Positions 17,874-27,743 are shown, counted from the first letter of the stretch. The stretch is DNA of 64,000 nucleotides from an uncultured Clostridia bacterium (GCA_947629675.1 CANREM010000006.1:1-64000), one strand, 5' to 3'. A program made the numbers and translations. Notes: generated by a model from the sequence alone, not told the origin.

Positions 17874-19667
17874 TCAACCGACAAAGCGGGCGGTGAGGGT
17901 GCCGTCAAAGAGGTAGAGCGTGCCGTTTTCCACAAAGGCGCGCGCATTTTTCGCGCTGCAGGAGATCGGGATGCGGGCGATCTCCGAAATGTCCCCGCCG
18001 CTGCAGCCGAGGAGAAGATAGCACTTCGCGCTGTCCGCAGAGCCGATCGCGGCAAAGCCGATGAGAGCTTGTTCCCGATCGATATAATATGCCCTGCAGC
18101 TCTCCGCATTTCCCATGAGTTCCTTCGCCCTGTAGGAGGCGGCAAGGGTAGCAGGCGCGTGATACAGTTCCACTTTGACCCCTACGGATGCCGTCGCCTT
18201 CCCGATGCCGAGGAGAAGGCCGCCCGAGAACTTTGTCAGATATAGCGAGAGGGTGGGGGTATTTTCGTCGCGCGTGCATGTGAGATCGTCGGGACTCAGG
18301 CCGAAGGCGAACACGGGGGAGGAAAGGTCCTCCGAGGTGCCCGCATATCCCTTTTTCCCGTCGAAACGGACGATGCGAACGCCCTCTCCCGCGGGGGCAA
18401 AGGCCTCCTTGCTTGCAAGAAGCTCGAGTGTCCGTGCATCCAAAATATAGAGGGAGGCGTTCATCTCTTTGAGAACAAGATGTGCGCGATCATTGTTTTC
18501 GTACATCTTCGTCGTCGCAAAGATGCGCAAATTTCCCTCCCATTCGTCCATCGAGGCACTGCCCCCGATCATTCCCCCGACGGTCGCCTTCGCGCTGAGG
18601 GCGAGGTTGCCCTCCCCGTCATAGGCGATGCGGACGACATTCGTCCTGTATTCATAGCGTCCCTCTTCTTGGGTACTTGCAAGGTAGTTGTTCGTCGCAT
18701 AGACCGCACTTTTCGAGAAGGAAGCCTCGCCCGCGAAGGAGAGGAGCGCGCGCGTCGCAAGAAGCTTTCCCGTCTTTGAAAGGGTCGTCACCACGGTATA
18801 GACGGGCGTATGCGCCTCGTCGGGAAGGAAAATGGCCGAGGCGGGGATGGGGGCAAGTTTGCCAAAGACACCCGTATGCGGGAGATAATCCTCCGCCCTT
18901 GTAAGGTCGGAGTTTTGCGGCACCGTGAAGCGGGATACCGTCAGAAAAATGTCTCCGATAAGGCGGGAGGCCGAATGCTTTCCCGAGATAAACTGCATCC
19001 CTGTCACAGACATGGTGGCGGGGTTTTTCGTCTCCACCTCGATCACGGCGGTGTAGGGGAGCCATGTTGCGGGGTCACAGACCGTGGCAAACAGGACGGC
19101 GGAGGAGAGATCATCGCAAAGATACATCTCCCGATCGTCCCCCATGAAGAAGTACCCGCCCTCGGGCGCGATCGCGATTTCGCCGATGAGGGAAGCGGAG
19201 GAAAGGGAGTAGGCCTGCAGATGAAAATCGGCGGTGAGATAGAAGGCCGTCCCATTGCCGATCTGAAGGATGTCTCCCTCCTCGGCACCCTCTGCCTGCG
19301 CGCGGCCGATCTCGCGGTACTCGTTCACGGTAGAGGTCCCTTCGCTGCCGGGAAGATTTCCCTCGCTCCCGGGCGAATCCGTCCAATATTCGTCGTCCCA
19401 AGAAGGCTCGCTGCGCATGGAGGAGAGCCTTTCCTGTATTTCGAGGTAGCTCTCCGCCGTCCCCCCGATCTCGGGCATGAGGGAGGACATCGGATCGGCG
19501 CTCATGCCGCCGGGGAGAAAGAGGGCGAGATTTAAGACAAGCACGGCCGCAAGCGAACAGGAGATGCCGGCGGCGAGCTTTTTATTTCGCGATGCGCGCG
19601 CCTTTTTTACGGTTTTCGCCTTTTCGAGAATGTCCTCTGTGCGTTCCCTATAGCTCTTCATGGGCAA
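17874..19667 (-). CDS. Membrane-anchored beta-propeller-domain secreted protein
   Basis: Short cytoplasmic tail, TM helix, then repeated beta-propeller-like segments; gene overlaps the sigma factor gene. Confidence 0.75.
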   Translation of the reverse strand: MPMKSYRERTEDILEKAKTVKKARASRNKKLAAGISCSLAAVLVLNLALFLPGGMSADPMSSLMPEIGGTAESYLEIQERLSSMRSEPSWDDEYWTDSPGSEGNLPGSEGTSTVNEYREIGRAQAEGAEEGDILQIGNGTAFYLTADFHLQAYSLSSASLIGEIAIAPEGGYFFMGDDREMYLCDDLSSAVLFATVCDPATWLPYTAVIEVETKNPATMSVTGMQFISGKHSASRLIGDIFLTVSRFTVPQNSDLTRAEDYLPHTGVFGKLAPIPASAIFLPDEAHTPVYTVVTTLSKTGKLLATRALLSFAGEASFSKSAVYATNNYLASTQEEGRYEYRTNVVRIAYDGEGNLALSAKATVGGMIGGSASMDEWEGNLRIFATTKMYENNDRAHLVLKEMNASLYILDARTLELLASKEAFAPAGEGVRIVRFDGKKGYAGTSEDLSSPVFAFGLSPDDLTCTRDENTPTLSLYLTKFSGGLLLGIGKATASVGVKVELYHAPATLAASYRAKELMGNAESCRAYYIDREQALIGFAAIGSADSAKCYLLLGCSGGDISEIARIPISCSAKNARAFVENGTLYLFDGTLTARFVG

Positions 19668-20181
19668 CTCCTTTCTTCAATAAGATTTCTTTGAGGGCGG
19701 CTCTTGCGCGGGAGAGAAGGTTGTAGACTTGCTTTCTCGTCCGCTTCAGTATGGTTGCCGCCTCCTCGGGGCGGAAGCCCTCGATGTAGACGAGATAGAG
19801 TGCGTCGCGGTACTGCGGGGGAAGCTCCTCCATGCCCGCATAGAGCAGTTCGTTCTCCGTCCTGCGCTCAAAGAGACGTTCGGGGTCAAAGACGCTCTCC
19901 AAAGGGGGTGCCGTGCGCCTGTTTTTCCGGATGCGGTCGATGCAGTTGTTACGGACCGCCCTGTAGAGATATGCCCTCAGATTGGTGTCGTCGGAGAAGG
20001 AGCGTCTCTTGATGATGAGCGCGACAAAAGCATCCTCCGCGGCGTCTTCCGCGGCGGACATGTCCCGCATGAGACAGTAGGCAAACCGCACGAGCGCGTC
20101 ACTGTATTTTGCGACGAGCGTCTCGAGTGCGGCACCGTCGCCCTGCAGATAGCGGCGGTATAGAAGCGTGCCTTCCTCCAA
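19648..20181 (-). CDS. ECF RNA polymerase sigma factor
   Basis: AEDAAEDAFVALI, YLYRAVRNNCIDRIRKNRR, LPPQYRDALYLVYIEGFRPEEAATILKRTRKQVYNLLSRARAALKE. Confidence 0.93.
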   Translation of the reverse strand: MEEGTLLYRRYLQGDGAALETLVAKYSDALVRFAYCLMRDMSAAEDAAEDAFVALIIKRRSFSDDTNLRAYLYRAVRNNCIDRIRKNRRTAPPLESVFDPERLFERRTENELLYAGMEELPPQYRDALYLVYIEGFRPEEAATILKRTRKQVYNLLSRARAALKEILLKKGVAHEEL

Positions 20182-20372
20182 ATCGCACCTCTCAATCGTA
20201 AGACGAAACAGTCCTTCCGATTACTCATCAACATTATAAGTTGCCCGAAAATCTTTGTCAATGCTGTTCAAAACGCACAAAAAATGTTAACATTATTTAT
20301 TATAATGAAATTTTGTTGACGCAGTCGTTCGGCTTGTGTAAAATGAAAGTGAGAAAACCCGGAGAAAGATAT

Positions 20373-22385
20373 ATGAAGTTTGGAAAGCGTTTCTTTTTTG
20401 CAGCGACCGCTCTTCTGATGGCGGTGACCCTTAGTCTTGCGGCCTGCGGCGGCGGGAACACGGAGGGAGATGGGGGCGACGGTCACGACCATGTCGACAG
20501 GAACGGGGACGGCAAGTGCGATATGTGCGGCGATCCCGTCGGCGGCGGTGAAGGTGAGGGCGAAGGCGGCCACAACCACAGCTATACGCTCCATTACAGC
20601 GACACGCAGCATTGGCAGGAGTGCCTTTGCGGCGTGGAGAAAGCGGGAAGCCGCGAGGCCCATGTCGACAAGGACGCAAACCGCATGTGCGACGTCTGCG
20701 AGTATTACATGCAAGGTTCGCATGTCCATTCCTGGACATGGAAGTATAAGGGGGACGAGCATTGGCAACTCTGCGAGGAGGACAACACCGAGAAAAACGG
20801 CTCCCGCGGCGTTCATTGCGACGACGATAAAAACGGCAAGTGCGACGCATGCGGCGCGCCCATGAAGGTCGAGGACGAAGGCGGCCAAGACGGCGAGCAT
20901 ACTTCCCATACCTTCGTATGGATGCGGGACGAAAGGCAGCATTGGCAGGAATGCTCCTGCGGGGAGAAGACGGAAAAGGCTCCGCATACCCAAAATGCGA
21001 ACTATCGCTGCGAGTGCGGCTATGCCTACGACGCCCCCGCGGAGGGCGGTCTCTCCTCCACGAACTATTGGATCGTCGGCACCTTTACGGATAACGGCGG
21101 CTGGGGGGAAACGCACAATGACACATGGAAATTCCACCGTCTCGTTTCAAAGGATACGGACGGAAGAACGCAATATGTATTCGAACGCGCCTTCAAGAAC
21201 GGAGAAGAGTTCAAGATCGTCAAGGACGGCGGCGGCTATTGGGACGGCGAGATCAATGCCGGCCATTTGAGCGATTCCGCAAAGAAGCTCTTCGACGGCA
21301 ACGGCGGCGGCAACATCAGGGTCATCGGCGGCAAGGGCTACTACGTCATCACCCTGCATGCGGGCAGCGGGGATCCCTCCGTCGAGGCGGAGATGCTTTA
21401 CGGCGAGGGCAACAAGCCTCAGCCCCACGAACATAGCTATTCGTCGGCATGGGAGACGGATGAAAACAACCATTGGCACCCCTCTATCTGCGAGCATACG
21501 GGCCTCAGGAAGGACAGTGCCGCGCACAGTTTTGTAAACGGCAGCTATGTCTGTTCCGTCTGCGGATATGAAAAGCCCCACGAGCATGTCGAGGGCGAGG
21601 AATGGGTCACGAACGGCACTTCCCACTGGAAGATATGCACTCTCTGCGGCCGGAAACTGGAGGAGACGGAGGGTGCGCACAGCGGTGGGCCATGCGCCGT
21701 CTGCGGCTACGACGTCGGCATTGTCGACGGATTGAAATTGCAATACGACAAGGCGAGCGGTTCCTACTTCGTCATCGGCTACGACAACGACGAGATCAAG
21801 GCGGATGTCCGTATCCCCGAGACGTATAACGAGAGGAAGGTCACCAAGATCACGAACAAGGCTTTCATGGGGTGTGAGAAGATCCACTCGGTCATCATTC
21901 CCGACAGCATCACCTGCATCGACATCTACTCCTTCTGCAACTGTGCATTCCTTGAGAGCGTGACCCTCGGCAGCGGCGTCAGGGAGATCGGCATGGCGGC
22001 GTTTGAAAACTGCTCCGCCCTCACGGACATCAAGTTCCCCGAAAGCCTTGAAAAGCTCGGCATGAGCGCGTTTGAGAACACTTCCATCACGCAGTTTACG
22101 GTGGGGAAGAACCTTGTGGAGATCGGCGCGTTTGCCTTCCGCACAAAGAAGCTCGACAAAGTCACCTTCGAAGTGACGGCGGGGTGGACGGTCAGCAACC
22201 TGCCTTTCAGCGAGGAGAGCGAGGCGGTGGATGTCTCGAACGCGGAGAAGAACGCGCTCATGTTCTTCTATGCCAAATTCCAGGAGGATTATCCGACCAC
22301 CCATGAGATCATCGTCAAATGGGCAGAGGAACACGGCTCCGATGTTCTCAAGTTCCTTTCCAACTACACCTGGAGGCGCGGATAA
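20373..22385 (+). CDS. Lipoprotein with His/Cys-rich repeats, carbohydrate-binding-like module and BspA-type leucine-rich repeats
   Basis: MKFGKRFFFAATALLMAVTLSLAACGG lipobox; D-NGDGKCDMCG / DDDKNGKCDACG repeats; LRR_5-like VTKITNKAFMGCEKIHSVIIPDSIT... Start corrected from the ORF-track start. Confidence 0.8.
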   Translation: MKFGKRFFFAATALLMAVTLSLAACGGGNTEGDGGDGHDHVDRNGDGKCDMCGDPVGGGEGEGEGGHNHSYTLHYSDTQHWQECLCGVEKAGSREAHVDKDANRMCDVCEYYMQGSHVHSWTWKYKGDEHWQLCEEDNTEKNGSRGVHCDDDKNGKCDACGAPMKVEDEGGQDGEHTSHTFVWMRDERQHWQECSCGEKTEKAPHTQNANYRCECGYAYDAPAEGGLSSTNYWIVGTFTDNGGWGETHNDTWKFHRLVSKDTDGRTQYVFERAFKNGEEFKIVKDGGGYWDGEINAGHLSDSAKKLFDGNGGGNIRVIGGKGYYVITLHAGSGDPSVEAEMLYGEGNKPQPHEHSYSSAWETDENNHWHPSICEHTGLRKDSAAHSFVNGSYVCSVCGYEKPHEHVEGEEWVTNGTSHWKICTLCGRKLEETEGAHSGGPCAVCGYDVGIVDGLKLQYDKASGSYFVIGYDNDEIKADVRIPETYNERKVTKITNKAFMGCEKIHSVIIPDSITCIDIYSFCNCAFLESVTLGSGVREIGMAAFENCSALTDIKFPESLEKLGMSAFENTSITQFTVGKNLVEIGAFAFRTKKLDKVTFEVTAGWTVSNLPFSEESEAVDVSNAEKNALMFFYAKFQEDYPTTHEIIVKWAEEHGSDVLKFLSNYTWRRG

Positions 22386-22410
22386 GATAAAAAGAATCTG
22401 AAGTTGAAAG

Positions 22411-22437
22411 AAAAGGACCGCTTCGGCGGTCCTTTTT
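22411..22437 (+). terminator. Terminator
   Basis: AAAAGGACCGC-TTCG-GCGGTCCTTTTT. Confidence 0.9.
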
Positions 22438-22526
22438 CGTATCGGGGAGAATGGTGTGGATCAGAATGCGGTGGTGCTTCGACACGCGCGTACCGCGCGG
22501 CTCAGCATGACGTGATTTATATTTGC

Positions 22527-22555
22527 TTGCAATTTGCGGCGGGGCGTGGTATAAT
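22527..22555 (+). promoter_or_regulatory. Promoter, -10 almost abutting the start codon
   Basis: TTGCAA (22527-22532), 17 nt, TATAAT (22550-22555). Confidence 0.7.
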
Positions 22556-22565
22556 CAAAGACGGT

Positions 22566-23264
22566 ATGAAAGTGTTTGCGATCAGCGATCTGCACCTCTC
22601 GGGCATGTCGGACAAGCCGATGAACGTATTCGGCCCCGAGTGGGAGGGGCACTTTGACAAGATCAAGGCCGATTGGCGGGAGAAGGTAAAGGATACCGAC
22701 ATCGTCCTTCTCGGCGGCGACACCTCGTGGGGCATGAAGTTCGAGGAGGGCATGTTCGACGTCCTCTCCCTTGAAGAGCTTCCCGGGGAGAAGGTATTCG
22801 TCCGCGGCAATCACGACTATTGGTGGAACGGCATCTCGCGCATCCGCGCGGCCGCCCCGCCCCGCTTTCATTTTCTGCAAAACGACTGCGTGAAGCTGGG
22901 GGGGCTTGTCATCGCAGGCTCCCGCGGCTGGACGGTTCCCGGGAGTACGGACTTTACAGACCGCGACATGAAGCTCTATCTTCGGGAGGCCGAGCGGTTC
23001 AAACTCGCCTTCAAGGAGGCGGAGAAGGTGAGGGGCGAGGGGGACAAACTCATCGTCCTCGTGCATTTCCCGCCCTTCAACGTGAAGAAGGAGGACACCC
23101 TCTTCACCGAGCTTTTTGAGGCTCACAACGCGGACATGGTGGTATTCGGGCACCTCCACGGGGCGGGATTCTTCCCCTTAAAGTGCGAGAAGGCGGGGAT
23201 CGGATACTTCCTTACCTCCTGCGACAAGACAAAATTTGCACTCACCGAGATCATGGAATTATAG
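22566..23264 (+). CDS. Metallophosphoesterase
   Basis: MKVFAISDLHL, LLGGDTSWG, VRGNHDYWW, VFGHLHGA motifs. Start set at 22566. Confidence 0.95.
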   Translation: MKVFAISDLHLSGMSDKPMNVFGPEWEGHFDKIKADWREKVKDTDIVLLGGDTSWGMKFEEGMFDVLSLEELPGEKVFVRGNHDYWWNGISRIRAAAPPRFHFLQNDCVKLGGLVIAGSRGWTVPGSTDFTDRDMKLYLREAERFKLAFKEAEKVRGEGDKLIVLVHFPPFNVKKEDTLFTELFEAHNADMVVFGHLHGAGFFPLKCEKAGIGYFLTSCDKTKFALTEIMEL

Positions 23265-23268
23265 TCTT

Positions 23269-23305
23269 GTGGGCGGGCGGGGACCGAGGGTCCCCGCCCG
23301 CCCAC
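23269..23305. other. 17-bp perfect GC-rich inverted repeat / potential G-quadruplex
   Basis: GTGGGCGGGCGGGGACC-GAG-GGTCCCCGCCCGCCCAC; no T-tract. Confidence 0.85.
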
Positions 23306-23346
23306 ATCTATCATAAATAAGGCCCGCCCTTCATACGCTACTTAGT

Positions 23347-25959
23347 ATGGAACAATATATGTCATCCAAGGAGGAGACGCTCTCCCGCGTCGGGAGCGGG
23401 GAGGGGGGACTCAGCAGCTTCGAGGCCGCCTCCCGCCTCGCAAAAAACGGCAGAAATGTCCTGAAAGAGGGCAAAAAAAAGAGCAAACTCATGCTCTTTT
23501 TTGCACAGTTCAAGGACCTCATGACCCTCATCCTCATCGCGGCCGCCATCCTCTCGGGCGTCCTCGCCTTCCTCACGGGGGATCGCGGGGAACTCGTTGA
23601 CACCGCCATTCTGCTCGCCGTCATCCTTCTCAATGCCGTCGTGGGCTTTTTGCAGGAATATCGGGCGGATGCCGCCATTGCACAGCTCAAAAAACTCTCC
23701 AAGTGTGAGGCAAAAGTCGTCCGCGACGGGAAAGTCATCAAGATCGATGCGGAGGAGCTTGTCGTCGGCGACGTCATCGAACTCGAGGAGGGGGACCGCG
23801 TTCCCGCCGACTGCCGCATCCTCTCGGGCGACAACTTCCGCTGCGACGAATCTGCCCTCACGGGCGAGAGCGTCCCCGTCAAAAAACAGGATTGTATCGT
23901 GCAAAAGGCCGCTCTCTCCGAGCGAAAAAACACCGCCTTCATGTCCACCTTTTGCGTCATGGGAAGTGCCCGCCTTGTCGTCGTCGGGTGCGGCATGGAC
24001 ACCGAAATGGGGCGGATCGCGGCCCTTCTTCACGAGGACCGCGCTTCTCCTTCCCCCCTCGACAGGACGATCGCAAAGCTCGGCAAGATCATCACGATCT
24101 CCGTCCTCCTGGTCGCTCTCATCCTTTTTGCGGGGGGCATGTTCGCGAGACGGCTCTCACTTTTGCAAAATCTCATGGCGGCGATCGCGGTCGCGGTCGC
24201 GGCGATCCCCGAGGGAATGGGGGCGGTCGTCACCGTCATTCTGGCGATGGGCGTCCAGAGGATGGCGGGAAGAAACGCCGTCATCCGAAAGCTCTCCGCA
24301 GTGGAGGCACTCGGGGGCTGCAGCGTCATCTGTTCGGACAAGACGGGCACCCTCACCAAGAACCGCATGACGGTGGAGAGCGTTTCCTGCGGCTTCTCGG
24401 AGGAGAAAAAGGGGGATATATGCGAGCTTTTGCGGTGCATCCGCGTCTGCCACACGGTAAAAGGGAGCGCGGGGAGCTACCTCGGCGATCCCACCGAAGT
24501 CGCCCTTCTCGAATATGCCGACAAGAAGAACTTCGACTTCTCCTTCCGCACCCTCGGCGGCACGCCCTTTTCCTCCGAGCGCAAGATGATGAGCGTTCTC
24601 TCCGAAAGCGATGGAAAGAAAAGACTGTATGTAAAGGGCGGGGCAGACGTCCTCCTGAAGAGGTGTACCAAGCTCCTCACAACAGCGGGCGAGATACCCA
24701 TGTCCGAGGTTTACCGCACAAAAATCAGGGAGACGGCCGACGGATACGCAAAAAACGCCATGCGCGTTTTAGGCTTTGCCTATGGAGAGGACATGCGGGA
24801 GGAGGGGCTTACCTTCATCGGGCTTGCCGCCATGCTCGATCCTCCCAAGGAGGGGGCAAAGGAGGCGGTCGCCGCATGCAAGGGGGCGGGCGTCAAGACG
24901 GTGATGATCACGGGGGACAGCCCCGAGACGGCGTTTGCCATCGCTTCCCGCCTCGGCATTGCCGAAAATATTTCCGAGGTCGCCACGGGAGAGCAGCTCG
25001 ATGCGATGGGCGAGGAGGAGCTTGCACGGCGGGCGAAGTTTTACAGCGTATATGCGCGCGTCTCCCCGGGGCATAAGTCGAGGATCGTCCGCGCCTTAAA
25101 GGCGGGCGGGGAGGTCGTCGCCATGACGGGGGATGGGGTGAACGACGCCCCCGCTCTTCGGGCGGCCGACATCGGCGTTGCAATGGGCTCGGGCACGGAC
25201 GTCACGAAAAACGCCGCCGACGTCGTCATCGCGGACGACGATTTCACCACCATGACGAAGGCGGTCGAGGAGGGGCGGAGCGTCTTTTTCAACATCAAAA
25301 AGACGATCTCCTTCTTCCTTGCGACCAACCTCGCGGAGGTTTTATCCGTACTCATCGTCTCCCTCTTTCTGTGGAGATACGACTTCCTCACCTCCACACA
25401 GCTACTTTGGGTGAATCTCATCACCGACTCTCTGCCCGTCCTCGCCTTGGGCGTGGAAAGAACGGAGGGCGCGATGCTGCGTCCCCCCGTCTCGGACAGA
25501 GAGATCTTTTCCCGAAGGTCACTTTTCCGCATCCTGTTTTTCGGCGTGGCGCAGACTTGCATCCTCGTCACGATGTTCATCTTCGCAAACAGGGCGTGGG
25601 GGAACGGCGTCGCAAGCACGATGGCGTTCGTCACCCTCTCGGGGCTGGAACTTCTGCACGCCTTCAATGTGAGAAGGGAGGATGGCCTCGCCCGTCAAAA
25701 GCCCTTCTCCAACAAGACGCTTCTCCTCACGGTGGGGATCGGAATGCTTCTCTCCGTCCTCCTCGTCGTCATCCCGCCCGTCCGCTCGCTCTTCGATCTC
25801 TCCGCGCTCTCTTTGAAGGAATGGGCGGTCTCGCTCGGGCTATCCTTTGCCATCCTCCCCGTCGGCGTCCTCTATCGGGCCTTCGAGGGCGCAAACGGGA
25901 GGCGGAAAGGGGTCAGAAGGCGCGAAAGACGCATCCCTCTTCGCGAAAGGCAGCGATGA
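23347..25959 (+). CDS. Cation-translocating P-type ATPase (Ca2+-ATPase-like)
   Basis: SDKTGTLTKNRMTV, MITGDSPETA, MTGDGVNDAPALRAADIGVAMG. Confidence 0.97.
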   Translation: MEQYMSSKEETLSRVGSGEGGLSSFEAASRLAKNGRNVLKEGKKKSKLMLFFAQFKDLMTLILIAAAILSGVLAFLTGDRGELVDTAILLAVILLNAVVGFLQEYRADAAIAQLKKLSKCEAKVVRDGKVIKIDAEELVVGDVIELEEGDRVPADCRILSGDNFRCDESALTGESVPVKKQDCIVQKAALSERKNTAFMSTFCVMGSARLVVVGCGMDTEMGRIAALLHEDRASPSPLDRTIAKLGKIITISVLLVALILFAGGMFARRLSLLQNLMAAIAVAVAAIPEGMGAVVTVILAMGVQRMAGRNAVIRKLSAVEALGGCSVICSDKTGTLTKNRMTVESVSCGFSEEKKGDICELLRCIRVCHTVKGSAGSYLGDPTEVALLEYADKKNFDFSFRTLGGTPFSSERKMMSVLSESDGKKRLYVKGGADVLLKRCTKLLTTAGEIPMSEVYRTKIRETADGYAKNAMRVLGFAYGEDMREEGLTFIGLAAMLDPPKEGAKEAVAACKGAGVKTVMITGDSPETAFAIASRLGIAENISEVATGEQLDAMGEEELARRAKFYSVYARVSPGHKSRIVRALKAGGEVVAMTGDGVNDAPALRAADIGVAMGSGTDVTKNAADVVIADDDFTTMTKAVEEGRSVFFNIKKTISFFLATNLAEVLSVLIVSLFLWRYDFLTSTQLLWVNLITDSLPVLALGVERTEGAMLRPPVSDREIFSRRSLFRILFFGVAQTCILVTMFIFANRAWGNGVASTMAFVTLSGLELLHAFNVRREDGLARQKPFSNKTLLLTVGIGMLLSVLLVVIPPVRSLFDLSALSLKEWAVSLGLSFAILPVGVLYRAFEGANGRRKGVRRRERRIPLRERQR

Positions 25960-26596
25960 TGGCGGGCAGAGCCTTCGCCGTCTCGGTGCAATCGGCGCGG
26001 TCGTGCATGAGGAGGACGACCTGCCCCTTTCCCGCACTCGTCGAAAGGGCGGTCTTTGCAAGCGTTTCGGCATCCGCATGCGCGATCTCCGAATCGCCGT
26101 TCACCGCATTCCACCATACGATGCGGTATCCCATCTCTTTGAGGAGCTGTTCCTCCCGTGCATGCCTTCCCCCGCCGGGGAAGCGGTACACCCTCGGCGT
26201 GACGCCTGTGACCTTCTCGATGCGCGCGGCACACTTCCCAACGTCCTCTGCAAGGGCCTCCGGCGAGGAGTAGATCATGTCGTAGCGGTGTGTCATGGAA
26301 TGGACGCCGATCGTGTGACCCTCTTTTGCCATCCGCCGTACGACCTCCTCCCGTCCGTCGATCCTCTCGCCGACGAGGAAGAAGGTCGCCTTCACATTCT
26401 CTTCTTTGAGAGTGTCAAGGATCTCCCCAGTCACGACGGTGCTGGGGCCGTCGTCGAAGGTGAGATACACCTCTCGCGCCTCGCTCGCAAAGGTGAAGGC
26501 GGGGGCGGTGGCCGCCATCCGCCCGCTGAAGTGGGCGAGCAGCATGAGAATGATCGCAAACGCCGCAAGGATGTAAAATCCGTTTCGTTTCTGCAT
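25913..26596 (-). CDS. Polysaccharide deacetylase family protein (NodB domain)
   Basis: VYLTFDDGPS, IGVHSMTHRYD, YRFPGGGRH. Confidence 0.95.
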   Translation of the reverse strand: MQKRNGFYILAAFAIILMLLAHFSGRMAATAPAFTFASEAREVYLTFDDGPSTVVTGEILDTLKEENVKATFFLVGERIDGREEVVRRMAKEGHTIGVHSMTHRYDMIYSSPEALAEDVGKCAARIEKVTGVTPRVYRFPGGGRHAREEQLLKEMGYRIVWWNAVNGDSEIAHADAETLAKTALSTSAGKGQVVLLMHDRADCTETAKALPAIIAAFREEGCVFRAF

Positions 26597-26701
26597 ATCA
26601 GAAGTTTGCGCCGAATTTCGTTGATTATGAGGTCGCGCCGCCCGAAAAAATCATGGGGCGGCGCGCGCATACTTCCAAAACTTCAGAGACATACTTTTGG
26701 C

Positions 26702-27604
26702 ATGAAACAGGAAAAGAATATGCCGCAGAGTACGGAGGAAAAGGAAAAAGCGGGGGAGAAAAAGCAGGAAGAGAGACCCGCTTCGACGCATTACGAGCAT
26801 TCCATGTCCGCAAGACGCACCGCAGTTGTTGTCGGCGCCTCCTCGGGGATCGGGCGGGAGACCGCCCTTCGGCTGCTCTCGAAGGGGTACCGCGTCTACA
26901 ATGTCTCACGCACTCCCTTCAAGGGGGACCGCATCAAGAGCTTTTCCGCAGACGCCGCCCTCGAGGGGGAGATCGCGCGGGCTGTGAAGAGCGCGGGCGA
27001 CGAGGCGGGGGCGATCGACCTCTTCGTCTATTCGGCGGGCTTTTCCATGGCCGCGCCCATCGAGTACGCGAAGAGCGGGGACTATCGGTATCTTTTCGAG
27101 GTCAACTACTTCGGCGCGGTGGAGGCACTCCGCGCGGCGGCTCCTTTTTTGAAGAGGAGAGGGGGAAGGGCGATCCTCGTCGGCTCTTTAGGCGGCGATA
27201 TGCCCATTCCCTACGATAGTTTCTATTCCTCCTCCAAGGCCGCCCTCTGCATGCTCGCACGCGAGGCGGATATGGAACTTCGCCCTCACGGCGTACGGGT
27301 GAGCGCGCTCCTTCCCGCGGGGACGGCAACGGACTTTACCTACAACCGGAAGGTGTATGGCGAAGAGGAGAGCCTTGGCTATTCTCCCTCGGTGAAGAAG
27401 GCCTCGGCCGCGCTCGCCAATATGGAGCAGGGCGGCATGAGCCCCTCGCTCGTCGCAGAGGCCGTCTTGAAGCTCTCCGCAAAGCGCAATCCGCCTCCCG
27501 TCTCCTCGGTCAACGGTAAGTATAACTTCCTCCGCTATGTGAATAAGATGCTCCCCGAGCGCGTCACCGACTGGTTCGTCCGCAAAAAATTCAACCAGAG
27601 ATAA
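26702..27604 (+). CDS. SDR family NAD(P)-dependent oxidoreductase
   Basis: TAVVVGASSGIGRETAL, YDSFYSSSKAAL (YxxxK). Start could be 26702 or 26804. Confidence 0.9.
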   Translation: MKQEKNMPQSTEEKEKAGEKKQEERPASTHYEHSMSARRTAVVVGASSGIGRETALRLLSKGYRVYNVSRTPFKGDRIKSFSADAALEGEIARAVKSAGDEAGAIDLFVYSAGFSMAAPIEYAKSGDYRYLFEVNYFGAVEALRAAAPFLKRRGGRAILVGSLGGDMPIPYDSFYSSSKAALCMLAREADMELRPHGVRVSALLPAGTATDFTYNRKVYGEEESLGYSPSVKKASAALANMEQGGMSPSLVAEAVLKLSAKRNPPPVSSVNGKYNFLRYVNKMLPERVTDWFVRKKFNQR

Positions 27605-27610
27605 GGTACC

Positions 27611-27743
27611 GCGTCGTCCTGAGTGTCTCGCGTCGTCCTGAGTGTCTCGCGTCATCCTGAGTGTTTCGCGTCATCCTGAGTGTTTCGCGTCATCCTGAGT
27701 GTTTCGCGTCATCCTGAGTGTTTCGTGTCATCCTGAGCTTGTC
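27611..27743. repeat. 19-bp tandem repeat, 6 near-perfect copies plus one diverged
   Basis: gcgtcgtcctgagtgtctc x2, gcgtcatcctgagtgtttc x4, gtgtcatcctgagcttgtc x1. Confidence 0.95.

Noticed and set aside
27611-27743. Possible CRISPR array
   Set aside because: The 19-bp units are directly adjacent with no unique spacers; it is a simple tandem repeat.
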